From an uncultured Rhodospirillaceae bacterium (GTDB lineage Bacteria > Pseudomonadota > Alphaproteobacteria > Azospirillales > Azospirillaceae): DNA of 64,000 nucleotides. Location: positions 1 to 64,000 of the forward strand of contig CALBDS010000047.1 of NCBI GenBank assembly GCA_937927415.1, given 5' to 3'. The position numbers and the translations under genes are program-made. Positions 27,608 to 36,100 of the stretch are shown piece by piece. The notes under the pieces were generated by a model. That model was given only the letters and a program-made list of their open reading frames with translations. It did not search any database and had not been told where the DNA came from. Positions within the stretch are counted from its first letter, which is position 1. Every line of letters starts with the position of its first letter.

Positions 27608-29101
27608 TCAGGCCGCGCCGACGGCGGCCTTGTGGGGCGCCGTGACGTAGGGCTTCTCGATGCGGATGTCACCCTTGGCGGTGCGCCACAGGTTGTAGAC
27701 CATGATCAGCGCGCCGGTCAGGAACAGGACGCCGCCCATGGCACGGATCACGTAGAACGGGTGCATGGCGGCAACCGTTTCCACGAACGAGTACTGGAGG
27801 AAGCCCAGGTTGTCGTAAGCGCGCCACATCAGACCCTGCATGATACCCGACACCCACATGGCGGTGATGTAGAGCACGATGCCGATGGTGGCGGTCCAGA
27901 AGTGGTAGCTGACCAGACGCAGGCTGTAGAGCTGCTGGCGCTTCCACAGGACCGGAACCAGGAAGTAGATGGCGCCAAAGGAGATGAAGGCCACCCAGCC
28001 CAGAGCGCCCGAGTGCACGTGGCCGACGGTCCAGTCGGTGTAGTGCGACAGCGCGTTGACCGGCTTCACCGACATCAGCGGGCCTTCGAACGTGGACATG
28101 CCGTAGAAGGCAACCGACGTCACCAGGAACCGCAGCACGGGGTCGGTGCGCAGCTTGTCCCAGGCACCCGACAGGGTCATGATGCCGTTGATCATGCCGC
28201 CCCACGACGGCATCCACAGCATGATCGAGAAGGTCATGCCCAGCGTCTGCGCCCAGTCCGGCAGAGCCGTGTAGTGCAGGTGGTGCGGACCGGCCCAGAT
28301 GTAGAGGAAGATCAGCGTCCAGAAGTGGACGATCGACAGGCGGTAGGAATAGACCGGCCGCTCGGCGCGCTTGGGCACGAAGTAGTACATGATGCCCAGG
28401 AAGCCGGCGGTCAGGAAGAAGCCCACCGCGTTGTGGCCGTACCACCACTGCACCATGGCGCTCTGCACGCCCGACACGACCGTGTAGCTCTTCATGCCGA
28501 AGAGCGACACCGGAACGTTGACGTTGTTGCCCAGGTGCAGGATCGCAACGGTCAGGATGAAGGCCAGGAAGAACCAGTTGGCCACATAGATGTGGGATTC
28601 ACGCCGCGTCATCACCGTGCCGATGAAGATGATGGCGTACGTCACCCAGATGACCGTCAGGTACAGGTCCAGGATCCATTCCGGCTCGGCGTATTCCTTA
28701 CCCTGGGTGTAGCCCAGAGCATACGACAGTGCCGCCAGAACGATGAAGATCTGGTAGTTCCAGAAGACGAACTTGGCCAGCCCCTCGCCGCCGAACAGGA
28801 ACTGGCGGCAGGTGCGCTGAACCGAATAGAGCGAGGTGGCGAACAGAACGTTGCCACCGAAGGCGAAGATCACGGCCGAGGTGTGGACCGGGCGCAGGCG
28901 CCCGAAGCTGGTCCATTCCAGACCGAGGTTCAACGCCGGGAAGGCGAGCTGAAGCGCAATGAACACGCCGGCCGCGAAGCCGACGACGCCCCAGAAAACT
29001 GCCGCGATGGTGAAGAGCCGGATTACGTCCTCATAATACCGGACTTCATCCGACCGCTGGCCACCCAGGGCGGCCCCTGGGGTCAGAGTCGCTGATGTCA
29101 T
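27608..29101 (-). CDS. ccoN: CcoN, catalytic subunit I of cbb3 cytochrome c oxidase
   Basis: A 497-residue heme-copper oxidase subunit with about 12 membrane spans. Visible metal ligands are in MVQWWYGHNAVGF (CuB His with the cross-linked Tyr region), GPHHLHYTALPDW and YTDWTVGHVHSGALGW. It is the high-affinity oxygen-reducing, proton-pumping core used at low oxygen. The ATG at 29101 (MTSATLTPGA) follows GGGAGAG; the longer in-frame start at 29194 lacks support. It is the first gene of ccoNOQP and a near-consensus FNR box lies 167 bases upstream. Confidence 0.97.
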   Translation of the reverse strand: MTSATLTPGAALGGQRSDEVRYYEDVIRLFTIAAVFWGVVGFAAGVFIALQLAFPALNLGLEWTSFGRLRPVHTSAVIFAFGGNVLFATSLYSVQRTCRQFLFGGEGLAKFVFWNYQIFIVLAALSYALGYTQGKEYAEPEWILDLYLTVIWVTYAIIFIGTVMTRRESHIYVANWFFLAFILTVAILHLGNNVNVPVSLFGMKSYTVVSGVQSAMVQWWYGHNAVGFFLTAGFLGIMYYFVPKRAERPVYSYRLSIVHFWTLIFLYIWAGPHHLHYTALPDWAQTLGMTFSIMLWMPSWGGMINGIMTLSGAWDKLRTDPVLRFLVTSVAFYGMSTFEGPLMSVKPVNALSHYTDWTVGHVHSGALGWVAFISFGAIYFLVPVLWKRQQLYSLRLVSYHFWTATIGIVLYITAMWVSGIMQGLMWRAYDNLGFLQYSFVETVAAMHPFYVIRAMGGVLFLTGALIMVYNLWRTAKGDIRIEKPYVTAPHKAAVGAA

Positions 29102-29267
29102 ACAATCTCTCCCGTTTGCCCCGGGCGGCTCGGGCCGCTCTCTTGAGGAACTCTCGCAGGGTACGTCGCTTGAGAAGAACAGCAGGGTGCGCACGGCTGA
29201 GGAAGAGAGGCCGCGTACACCCTGTCGCTGATACCGCCACTATCGTGGAGGGGCCGGTCATACAACA

Positions 29268-29281
29268 TTGATCTACGTCAA
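29268..29281 (-). promoter_or_regulatory. FNR box (anaerobox) between ccoN and a divergent gene
   Basis: TTGATCTACGTCAA matches the FNR/FnrN/FixK consensus TTGATnnnnATCAA with a single mismatch (GTCAA, a common variant). It lies 167 bases before the ccoN start and 67 bases before the divergent ATG at 29348. The FNR-type regulator encoded at 19938-20624 has the recognition helix pattern that reads TTGAT. Confidence 0.8.
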
Positions 29282-29347
29282 CGACCGCTCCGCCCGGCCC
29301 CTGTCAAGGTGCCGTGCTGCACCGGGAAGAGGCGCGGCGGATTGGGC

Positions 29348-29899
29348 ATGGACACCGGCTTTATCGCAAAACCTTTGACAGCGCGCCAGATCGATCAGGC
29401 GTTTCCCCTGATCCAGGTGCTGGCGCCGGGATTGGACGTGGACCGCTGGCGGGCGTTTGCCCACGCCATGATCCCCGACCGTACCCCCAACGGCACCGCC
29501 ATCCCCGCCCCCACCGGGATCATCAGCGTCCAGAACGGTCATGGCTATATCCATGGCCTGTTCTCCTATGCGTGCACCCAGGATTTGTGCCACGGAACGG
29601 TCCTGGCGGTGGAAAATGTCATCGTTCTGGACCTTTTCGACATGGCCGGTGCTGCCGTGACCCTGGTCGGGGCGGTGGACCGGCTGGCCGCCGCACTCGG
29701 CTGCTCCGCCATCCACACCAGCCTCGACAACGGCGAAGGCACCCCTTGCGGCCGGGGCCACTCCCTGCTCGACGCCTTCCAGGAGAGCGGGCATGCGGTA
29801 GAATGCCGCAGGCTGTGCAAGGTGCTGCCCGCACCGGGCGGGGCCGCCGCCGACGGGGCCAACGACAACCGGACCACGGCCACGCGCCGGTCCGGCTGA
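29348..29899 (+). CDS. Small hypothetical protein, GNAT-like fold suspected
   Basis: A 183-residue soluble protein. LTARQIDQAFPLIQVLAPGLDVDRWRAFA and the following beta-rich segment (GIISVQNGHGYIHGLFSY) followed by a strand-helix (GTVLAVENVIVLDLFD...AVDRLAAALGC) recall GNAT acetyltransferases, but the acetyl-CoA loop (Q/RxxGxG/A) is not clear. ATG at 29348 is taken over a GTG at 29309. The C-terminal 25 residues are low complexity. It shares its promoter region and the FNR box with ccoN, so it may be induced at low oxygen. Confidence 0.65.
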   Translation: MDTGFIAKPLTARQIDQAFPLIQVLAPGLDVDRWRAFAHAMIPDRTPNGTAIPAPTGIISVQNGHGYIHGLFSYACTQDLCHGTVLAVENVIVLDLFDMAGAAVTLVGAVDRLAAALGCSAIHTSLDNGEGTPCGRGHSLLDAFQESGHAVECRRLCKVLPAPGGAAADGANDNRTTATRRSG

Positions 29900-29959
29900 A
29901 CGTCACCGTCCCCGGCATTCCTGCCCGCCCCCACAGAGCAACGGATTCAGGCTTATTTT

Positions 29960-30014
29960 CCCTCTCCCGCCCCGGGAGAGAGAGATTTTCAGGTTCGTTA
30001 AGCGGAATTCGTTA
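29960..30014. repeat. Palindromic intergenic element, copy B
   Basis: CTCTCCCG (29962-29969) pairs with CGGGAGAG (29973-29980), followed by GGTTCGTTAA at 29992-30001 and TTCGTTA at 30008-30014. The order and spacing match copy A at 1-55. It lies between the GNAT-like gene and the RNA methyltransferase gene. Confidence 0.6.
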
Positions 30015-30099
30015 CCCTGCCCGCTCCCGACTCCGGCTTGCGCCCCGTGCGGCGCACGGTAGGATGCGGCCCTCGTATCCCTTATCCCCGATTCCCGTG

Positions 30100-31305
30100 A
30101 TGTCCGCCAAAACCAACGCCCCGAAATACCCCGTGGTCCGCCTGCACCCCAACCGTGACAAACGCATCCGGTCCGGGCATCCGTGGGTCTATTCCAACGA
30201 GGTCCAGATGGACCAGACCGCCAAGGTCATCCCGCCGGGCAGTGTGGTGCGGCTTCTGGACGCAGGGGGATCGGCCCTGGGTGTGGCGACCTTCAACCCA
30301 CACACGTTGATCGCCGCCCGCCTGCTGACCACCGACGCGGGTGCGGTGGTCGATCACGATTTCCTGGCGGGCCGAATCGCGCGGGCGGTGGCCCTGCGCG
30401 ACCGGCTGTACGGCCGTCCCTATTACCGCGCCATCCACGCCGAGGCCGACGGGCTGCCCGGCCTGATCGTCGATCGTTACGGCGACGTGGTGACGGTCCA
30501 GGCCAATTCCGTGTTCATGGACAGCCGCATGGACGCCATTCTGGCGGCGGTGGACACGGTTCTGTCCCCGCGCGCCGTCATCCTGCGCAACGACAGCACC
30601 CAGCGCGCCCTGGAAGGGCTGGCCGAGGAAACCCGTCTGGCCAAGGGCGAGATCGACGGGCCGCTGACGCTGGAAGAAAACGGCTGCACCTTCTACGCCG
30701 ACCCGCTGGGCGGGCAGAAGACCGGCTGGTTCTATGACCAGCGCGACAACCGCGCCTTCATCGCCTCGCTGGCGGCGGGCGGCAAGGTCATCGACTTTTT
30801 CAGCTACAACGGCGGCTTCGCCGTCACCTGCGCGGCCCGCGGGGCGGCGTCGGTGGTGGCGGTGGACCGTTCGCTGCCGGCCCTGGAGAACGCCACCCGT
30901 GCTGCAGAAGCGAACGGCGTGTCCGACCGTTTCGAGGCCCGCCGGGCCGAAGCCTTCCACGAGCTGGAACGGCTGGCGGCGGAGGGCGAGCTGTTCGACG
31001 TGGTGATCGTCGATCCCCCCGCCTTCGTGAAGTCCAAGAAGGATCTGGCCGTGGGCTGCCGCGCCTACCGCAAGATGACCAAGCTGGCCGCCCGCATCAC
31101 CCGGCCCGGCGGCTTCCTGCTGGCGGCGTCGTGTTCCCACAACGTCGATCCTGTGACCTTTGCCGAGCAGGTGGCCCGCGGGCTGACCGACGCCGGGCGG
31201 TCGGGTCGGATTCTGCGCAGTGCCGGGGCCGGGTGTGACCATCCCGTGCACCCGCACCTGCCCGAATCCGCCTATCTCAAGGCCATTACCCTGCAACTGG
31301 ACTGA
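30100..31305 (+). CDS. rlmI: RlmI-like 23S rRNA (cytosine-5) methyltransferase
   Basis: A class I S-adenosylmethionine-dependent methyltransferase of 401 residues with an N-terminal PUA domain (about 8-85; VRLHPNRDKRIRSGHPWVYSNEV) as in RlmI/YccW, which makes m5C1962 in 23S rRNA. The SAM motif is VIDFFSYNGGFAVTCAARGA, the next acidic motif VVAVDRS, and VVIVDPPAFVKSKKD plus AASCSHNV give the catalytic loop and cysteine. The ATG at 30100 begins the conserved part. No strong ribosome site is seen. The related RlmK domain is absent. Confidence 0.88.
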   Translation: MSAKTNAPKYPVVRLHPNRDKRIRSGHPWVYSNEVQMDQTAKVIPPGSVVRLLDAGGSALGVATFNPHTLIAARLLTTDAGAVVDHDFLAGRIARAVALRDRLYGRPYYRAIHAEADGLPGLIVDRYGDVVTVQANSVFMDSRMDAILAAVDTVLSPRAVILRNDSTQRALEGLAEETRLAKGEIDGPLTLEENGCTFYADPLGGQKTGWFYDQRDNRAFIASLAAGGKVIDFFSYNGGFAVTCAARGAASVVAVDRSLPALENATRAAEANGVSDRFEARRAEAFHELERLAAEGELFDVVIVDPPAFVKSKKDLAVGCRAYRKMTKLAARITRPGGFLLAASCSHNVDPVTFAEQVARGLTDAGRSGRILRSAGAGCDHPVHPHLPESAYLKAITLQLD

Positions 31306-31315
31306 CGCCCCCGCC

Positions 31316-31948
31316 ATGGTGCCGAATCTGCCGGACATGAGCGACCTTGTGCTGTGGATGGATCTGACCGGGGTGTTCGTGTTCGGGCTGACCGGCGGCA
31401 CGCTGGCGGTGCGGCACCGGCTGGATCTGGTCGGCGTGCTGGTGCTGTCGCTGGCAACCGCACTCGCCGGGGGGGTGATCCGCGACGCGGTGCTGGGGGC
31501 CGGTCCGCCGGCCACCTTCCGCGACGACCGTTACCTGTGGGTGGCGCTGGCGGCGGGGCTGACCGCCTTTGGCGCCCACCCGCTCATCAACCGGCTGGGC
31601 AAGCCGGTGATGGTGCTGGACGCGCTGGGGCTGGGGCTGTTCGCCGTCGCCGGGTGCCAGAAGGCGCTCGCCGCCGGGCTGACGCCGCTGCCCGCGGTGC
31701 TGCTGGGGGTGGTCACCGCCGCCGGCGGCGGGGTCGTCCGCGACCTGCTGGTCTGCGAGGTGCCGCGCGTGCTGCGGGAAGAGCTGTACGCCTCCGCCGC
31801 CGTGCTGGGGGCGGTGATCGTCGTCGCAGGCCAGAGCGCGGGCCTGTCCGGCCCGGCGGTCGCCGGGGCGGGGGTGCTCGCCGCCTTTGTCTTGCGCGTG
31901 GTCAGTGTCCTGCGGGGGTGGAGCGCACCGCGCGCACCCTGGTCGTAA
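31316..31948 (+). CDS. TRIC/YicG-family membrane channel protein
   Basis: A 210-residue membrane protein of the UPF0126 (YicG) family, prokaryotic relatives of trimeric intracellular cation channels. Two internally repeated halves carry GLTGGTLAVRHRLDLVGVLVLSLATALAGGVIRD and GLFAVAGCQKAL...LLGVVTAAGGGVVRDLL; the repeated GG.IRD/GG.VRD motif is diagnostic. Seven spans are expected. ATG codons at 31316 and 31337 are both possible. It starts 10 bases after the methyltransferase stop and may be cotranscribed. Confidence 0.88.
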   Translation: MVPNLPDMSDLVLWMDLTGVFVFGLTGGTLAVRHRLDLVGVLVLSLATALAGGVIRDAVLGAGPPATFRDDRYLWVALAAGLTAFGAHPLINRLGKPVMVLDALGLGLFAVAGCQKALAAGLTPLPAVLLGVVTAAGGGVVRDLLVCEVPRVLREELYASAAVLGAVIVVAGQSAGLSGPAVAGAGVLAAFVLRVVSVLRGWSAPRAPWS

Positions 31949-32009
31949 GAGAATGGAGAGCGGGGCGGCTGAAGGTTTTCAGCGCCAAGGTGGTGTCGCA
32001 ACCTGACAT

Positions 32010-32735
32010 TTAAGTTTTGTTTTGCCCTCGCCGGGCGGGCGCATCCGCGCCCTTGGCCCGTTCGCTGAGGAAGGCGGTGAGCAGGCCCTCCGCCCGGCCG
32101 ATGTGGTCGGCCACGATGGCGCAGGCCCCGGCAGTGTCCCCGGCGCGGCACGCCGCCAGCAGCGCCCGGTGTTCGTCCTGTGACCGGGTCTGGTACTCCA
32201 GGGCGGCGAACTGGAATCGCAGATAACGGTCCGCCGCCGCCAGATGCTGTTCGGTCAGGGCCAGCAGCCGCGGACGCCCGGCCCGCGCGTACAGCGTCAT
32301 GTGAAAACGGCGGTTCAATTCCCCCATACGGCCCGGATCGGTTTCCGCGTCCATGTCGGCGATCAGGTCGTCGGCCAGCGCGAAATCGTCCGGCGTCAGG
32401 TGGGGGAGAGACAGCGCCAGCGCCGCCGGTTCCAGGGCGTGGCGGATGGCGCTGATGTCGGCGGCATCCTCCGCCGTGATGCTGACCACCACCGCGCCGC
32501 GGTGGGGATGGAATTCCACCAGCGCCTTCGCTTCCAACTGCCGCAGCGCCTCGCGGATGGGCATGCGGCTCACCCCCATCAGGGCGGCCAGATCGTCCTG
32601 GCGCAGCGGCGTGCCGCCGGCCAGCACCCCGGTCAGGATGGCGTGGCGCAGGGTCGCCTCCACGAACTCGGTGGCCGTGCGGAAGCGGGGGCGGTGATCG
32701 GCCACAAGCCGGGTCAGGTCGGGCAGAGCCGTCAT
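32010..32735 (-). CDS. GntR-family regulator, FCD (VanR/FadR-like) subfamily
   Basis: A 241-residue repressor-type regulator. The winged helix (about residues 20-80) shows LRQDDLAALMGVSRMPIREALRQLEAKALVEFHPHRGAVV, and the C-terminal FCD ligand domain has ALEPAALALSL, LNRRFHMTLYARAG and an HRALLAACRAGD metal/ligand helix. It is divergent from benE, and ATTGGATCCAAT in the shared region fits this subfamily. An aromatic acid such as benzoate or vanillate is a reasonable guess for the effector. GTG at 32747 is an alternative start. Confidence 0.88.
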   Translation of the reverse strand: MTALPDLTRLVADHRPRFRTATEFVEATLRHAILTGVLAGGTPLRQDDLAALMGVSRMPIREALRQLEAKALVEFHPHRGAVVVSITAEDAADISAIRHALEPAALALSLPHLTPDDFALADDLIADMDAETDPGRMGELNRRFHMTLYARAGRPRLLALTEQHLAAADRYLRFQFAALEYQTRSQDEHRALLAACRAGDTAGACAIVADHIGRAEGLLTAFLSERAKGADAPARRGQNKT

Positions 32736-32772
32736 GGTGGGGGACACTCCGTTGTTGGGGGGCGTTTTGTCA

Positions 32773-32818
32773 GGGGCTTTGCCCCCGACACCCCACCAAG
32801 GGCCGATATGGCCCTTGG
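32773..32818. repeat. Double-hairpin intergenic element
   Basis: Two adjacent hairpins: GGGGC-TTT-GCCCC (32773-32785) and CCAAGGGCC/GGCCCTTGG (32796-32818, 5-base loop). Such paired palindromes commonly follow genes, but this one sits in the divergent promoter region between the GntR gene and benE. Confidence 0.55.
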
Positions 32819-32861
32819 AACCCTTTGATTAGGGGGTTGCGTTTTGCCAGGTAGAGTGGAT

Positions 32862-32873
32862 ATTGGATCCAAT
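32862..32873. promoter_or_regulatory. VanR-type GntR operator candidate upstream of benE
   Basis: ATTGGATCCAAT is a perfect 12-base palindrome 48 bases before the benE ATG. The same sequence is known as the operator of Caulobacter VanR, an FCD-type GntR repressor. The adjacent divergent gene encodes a regulator of that subfamily. Confidence 0.65.
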
Positions 32874-32921
32874 TCCATTTGGAGCGCCGTCCACAAGGGC
32901 GGCAGGACCGGAGCATAGCTC

Positions 32922-34127
32922 ATGACGCCCTCCACGGCAGCCTCATCATCCGACACCGCATCAGCGCAGGGCGGGCATGGCCTGTCGCCGCAGGCGGCGG
33001 GCACCGGCCTGCTGGCCGCCCTGGTGGGCTATGCCAGTTCGGTGGCGGTGGTCATCCAGGGGTTGACCGCGGTCGGTGCCACCACCGGGCAGATCGCCTC
33101 CGCCCTGCTGGGGCTGGGGCTGGCCAAGGGGGGGACGGCCATTTTCCTCAGCTTGAAGCTGCGGATGCCCATCAGCGTGGCCTGGACCACGCCGGGCATG
33201 GCGCTGCTGGCCACCGCCACGGCGGTCAACGGCGGCTTTCCGGCGGCGGTGGGGGCGTTCGTGGTGGTGGGGGCGCTCATCATGCTGGCCGGGCTGTGGG
33301 CGCCGCTGGGTCGGCTGGTGGCGGCGATTCCCCGTCCGCTGGCCAGCGGGATGCTGGCGGGAATCATTTTGAAGCTGTGTCTGGCCCCGTTCCTGGCCAT
33401 GGGGCAGGCGCCGGGGCTGGCGCTGCTGATCCTCGCCACCTGGGTGCTGGTGGGGCGGTTCGCCCGGCTGTGGGCAGTGCCGGCGGCGGTGGCGGTCGCC
33501 CTGGCCGGCATGATCTGGCAAACGCCGCTGACCGGGCTGAGCTGGTCCGCGGCGGTGCCTCTGTTCGAGCCGGTGACGCCGGTCTTCACGGTGGAGGCGC
33601 TGGTGGGCATCGCCATCCCGCTGTTCATCGTCACCATGGCATCCCAGAACATCCCCGGTCTGGCGGTGCTGAACACCTATGGCTACCACCCGCCGACCCG
33701 GCCGCTGTTCCTGGTCACCGGGGCGGCGTCGGCGCTGACCGCGCTGGTGGGGTCACCGGCGGTCAATCTGGCGGCGATCACCGCCGCCCTGTGCGCCGGG
33801 CCGGACGCCGGACCCGACACCCGGCGGCGCTGGCAGGCGGCGGTGCTGTGCGGTGTGGGCTATGTGCTGCTGGCCGGTCTGGCGGCGGTGGCGGCGGTGG
33901 TGGTCACCCGCTCCCCCCCGATCCTGATCGAAGCGGTGGCCGGGCTGGCGCTGATCGGCGCCTTCGGCGGCGCGCTGCTGGGGGCCGTGTCGTCGGAGGA
34001 GGACCGCACCCCGGCCCTGGTGACCCTGCTGGTCACCGCATCCGGCGTCGGGTTCGCGGGCATCGGCTCGGCCTTTTGGGGGCTAGTGCTGGGCGGCGGG
34101 CTGTACCTGCTCCACCGCCGCACCTGA
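32922..34127 (+). CDS. benE: BenE-family benzoate/proton symporter
   Basis: A 401-residue inner-membrane transporter of the BenE family with about 12 hydrophobic segments. Family features include MPISVAWTTPGMALL, PRPLASGMLAGIILKLCL, VTMASQNIPGLAVL and GSPAVNLAAITAALCAG. Members import benzoate and related aromatic acids with protons. The N-terminus has a short Ser/Thr-rich cytoplasmic leader. It is divergent from a GntR regulator with a palindromic operator candidate between them. No benzoate catabolic genes lie in the window. Confidence 0.9.
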   Translation: MTPSTAASSSDTASAQGGHGLSPQAAGTGLLAALVGYASSVAVVIQGLTAVGATTGQIASALLGLGLAKGGTAIFLSLKLRMPISVAWTTPGMALLATATAVNGGFPAAVGAFVVVGALIMLAGLWAPLGRLVAAIPRPLASGMLAGIILKLCLAPFLAMGQAPGLALLILATWVLVGRFARLWAVPAAVAVALAGMIWQTPLTGLSWSAAVPLFEPVTPVFTVEALVGIAIPLFIVTMASQNIPGLAVLNTYGYHPPTRPLFLVTGAASALTALVGSPAVNLAAITAALCAGPDAGPDTRRRWQAAVLCGVGYVLLAGLAAVAAVVVTRSPPILIEAVAGLALIGAFGGALLGAVSSEEDRTPALVTLLVTASGVGFAGIGSAFWGLVLGGGLYLLHRRT

Positions 34128-34139
34128 CCACCGCCGCGG

Positions 34140-34775
34140 TCACGGCAGGGGGGCGATGATCTCCACCCGCCGATTGAGCGGATCGTCCGGCTTGGTCGGG
34201 TCCAGGGGGGCGGTCTGCCCATGCCCCTGGGCCGACAGGCGGGCGGCGTCGATGTGGTGGACGGTGACGAAGTAATCCCGCACCGCCTCCGCCCGTTTGC
34301 GGGACAGGGTCATGTTGCCCGCCGGGGTGCCGGAGGAATCCGTGTGCCCGACGATGTGGAACCGCCGCCCCGCCGCCGCGTTCGAGGCGATGATGCGCGC
34401 CACCCGGTCCAACACCTCCTGCGATTCGGGGCGGATGCGCGCCGATCCCAGATCGAACTGGATCTGAAACGCCACCCGCCGCTCCTCCTGCACCGGCGGC
34501 GGTGGCGCTGCGGCGGTCACCGGGGCCGGAGGGGCTGCGGGGGCTGCGACGACCGGCGGCGACGGAGGCGGTGGTTCCGGTGCGGCGGCGGGGGGCGGTT
34601 CGCGGACCGGCGGTGGGCATTCAGGCGGGGCCGACCCCAGCAGGGCGCGGGCGATGTCGCATTCGCTGGCGTTGCCGCCCAGCATGACCGCCGTGCCGGC
34701 CCGCACCGCATCCGGCGGCAGGACCAGTGCCAGAGCGGCAACGCACAGGACGGCACAGGATCGATGGTCGGTCAT
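34140..34775 (-). CDS. OmpA-family protein with proline-rich linker
   Basis: A 211-residue exported protein: signal peptide (about residues 1-26, ending AVRAG), a short domain with two Cys (NASECDIARALLGSAPPECPP), a Pro/Ala linker (about 54-100), and a C-terminal OmpA peptidoglycan-binding domain. The latter shows QIQFDLGSARIRPESQEVL, HIVGHTDSSGTPAGNMTLSRKRAEAV and PLNRRVEI, with the Asp and Arg that hold diaminopimelate. It likely anchors the outer envelope to peptidoglycan. It converges on benE with 12 bases between stops. Confidence 0.88.
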   Translation of the reverse strand: MTDHRSCAVLCVAALALVLPPDAVRAGTAVMLGGNASECDIARALLGSAPPECPPPVREPPPAAAPEPPPPSPPVVAAPAAPPAPVTAAAPPPPVQEERRVAFQIQFDLGSARIRPESQEVLDRVARIIASNAAAGRRFHIVGHTDSSGTPAGNMTLSRKRAEAVRDYFVTVHHIDAARLSAQGHGQTAPLDPTKPDDPLNRRVEIIAPLP

Positions 34776-34873
34776 GGAAGCAGGATACCGCCATTTTGCC
34801 GCCCCGCACCCCTGGAATGTTCGGAACCGGGATGCCCCCCTCCGGTTTGAAGGTGTTTGAAACGGAGGGTCCG

Positions 34874-35506
34874 ATGAGCAGATCCGGCATGAAAGCCCCC
34901 GATCCGGCGACAACCGCGCCTTCCTCGTCCGCTGCCGGAGCGGCCGAGGCCCATCGCCTGCGGGCAGCCATCGACCGTGGGGAAACCGGGGACAAGGTGG
35001 CCTTTCCAGACCCGGCGGCGGCCCCGCTGGGCACCGACGACGAAGCCGCCGGCACCGGCTCCCTCCCGACACGCAAAGGAATCAGCACCATGAACATCCG
35101 CGACATCATGACCACCCAGGTGGAACTGATCGGTCCCGACACCCCGCTGGCCCAGGCGGCGAAAAAGATGCGCGATGCCGACATCGGCGCCCTGCCGGTT
35201 GGGGAAAACGACCGGCTGGTGGGGATGGTGACCGACCGCGACATCACCATCCGCGCCGTCGCCGACGGGCGCGACCCCAACACCACGCCGGTGCGCGAAG
35301 CGTTGTCGGCGCACACCGTCTATATCTTCGACGATCAGAGCACCGAGGACGCCGCCCGCCTGATGGCCGAGCGGCAGATTCGGCGCCTGCCGGTCCTGAA
35401 CCGCGACAAGCGGCTGGTGGGCATCGTGGCGCTGGCCGATCTGGCCCGCGAATCCGGCGACGATTCCACGACCGGCCGGACGACCAGGGGTGTCAGCCAG
35501 CCCTGA
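34874..35506 (+). CDS. CBS-domain protein with fused acidic leader domain
   Basis: A 210-residue reading frame. Residues about 73-200 form a CBS pair (MNIRDIMTTQVELIGPDTPL, GMVTDRDITIRAV, VREALS, RQIRRLPVLNRDKRLVGIVALADLA), a module that usually binds adenosyl nucleotides. The first 65 residues resemble a small free-standing acidic protein of alphaproteobacteria (RAAIDRGETGDKVAFPDP then APLGTDDEAAG). Both possible starts have ribosome sites: GGAGG before ATG 34874 and AAAGGA before ATG 35090. So either a fusion is made, or both a long and a short (138-residue) form. Confidence 0.8.
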   Translation: MSRSGMKAPDPATTAPSSSAAGAAEAHRLRAAIDRGETGDKVAFPDPAAAPLGTDDEAAGTGSLPTRKGISTMNIRDIMTTQVELIGPDTPLAQAAKKMRDADIGALPVGENDRLVGMVTDRDITIRAVADGRDPNTTPVREALSAHTVYIFDDQSTEDAARLMAERQIRRLPVLNRDKRLVGIVALADLARESGDDSTTGRTTRGVSQP

Positions 35507-35522
35507 TCCATCGGGCAGCATC

Positions 35523-35574
35523 CCGACCCCGTTTGGAGGCGTCAGCCTCCAAACGGGGTCGGGGCAGCCGCCCC
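35523..35574 (-). repeat. Dispersed GC-rich palindromic repeat, minus copy
   Basis: CCGACCCCGTTTGGAGGC (35523-35540) pairs perfectly over 18 bases with 35545-35562, then overlaps a second hairpin (GGGGC/GCCCC, 35561-35574). Read on the minus strand, 43 bases match 43993-44035 with one mismatch. It lies 16 bases after the CBS-protein stop and may act as its terminator. Confidence 0.75.
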
Positions 35575-35586
35575 GCTCGGGCATGG

Positions 35587-35614
35587 AAAAGGCCGCCCCC
35601 CTTTCGGAGGGCGG
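35587..35614 (-). terminator. Terminator after the KGG protein gene
   Basis: On the minus strand GGCCGCCC..GGGCGGCC forms a strong stem with a GAAA-type loop, followed by TTTT at 35590-35587. It is 38 bases beyond the KGG gene stop. Confidence 0.75.
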
Positions 35615-35651
35615 CCCATATCACGGGATGGTGAAGACGTCAGGATAGGTG

Positions 35652-35894
35652 TCAGCGTTCCTCGTCGCTGCTGCCACGGCCGCCATGGCTGTGCTGTCCG
35701 CCCTTGCGTCCGGCTTCGGCGGCGCGTTCCGGGTCGTTCTTGAAGTTCCCACCCGACTGCTGTCCGCCCTTGTGCCCGGCTTCGGCGGCGCGCTGCGGGT
35801 CGTTCTTGAAGTTCCCGCCCGAATGCTGCCCGCCGGCCGACCGGCCCTGTTCCTGATTCCGGCCCTGGTCCTGGTTCCGGTCCTGGTTCGCCAT
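35652..35894 (-). CDS. KGG-repeat stress-induced hydrophilic protein
   Basis: An 80-residue, very hydrophilic protein with two copies of the KGG motif: GNFKNDPQRAAEAGHKGGQQ and GNFKNDPERAAEAGRKGGQH, related to the fungal Con-10 and the enterobacterial YciG/YmdF stress proteins. Such proteins are disordered and are often under general-stress control. AGGGAG precedes the ATG. Its Gln/Asn/Arg-rich N-terminus is low complexity. Role beyond stress association is unknown. Confidence 0.88.
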   Translation of the reverse strand: MANQDRNQDQGRNQEQGRSAGGQHSGGNFKNDPQRAAEAGHKGGQQSGGNFKNDPERAAEAGRKGGQHSHGGRGSSDEER

Positions 35895-36100
35895 GTCTCG
35901 TCTCCCTTATGTTGGACGATGCCAGCATCAACAGGACCGGAGCGGCATGGTTTCGCAAAAATTCAGCGGCCCCATGCCGGAACCTTGCCAAAAGACGGGA
36001 TGGCAATCGGTTTCTTTATCGACACCACCATTTCCCATATTCTTATGGAAGTCTCCATTCCTTTTGCGCGGACCCGGCCGGTTCATGGGATGTGAGCGTT

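Noticed and set aside
29314..31305. RNA methyltransferase extended upstream to 663 codons
   Set aside because: The upstream part is a shadow of the GNAT-like gene and crosses a palindromic repeat; the PUA domain starts after ATG 30100.
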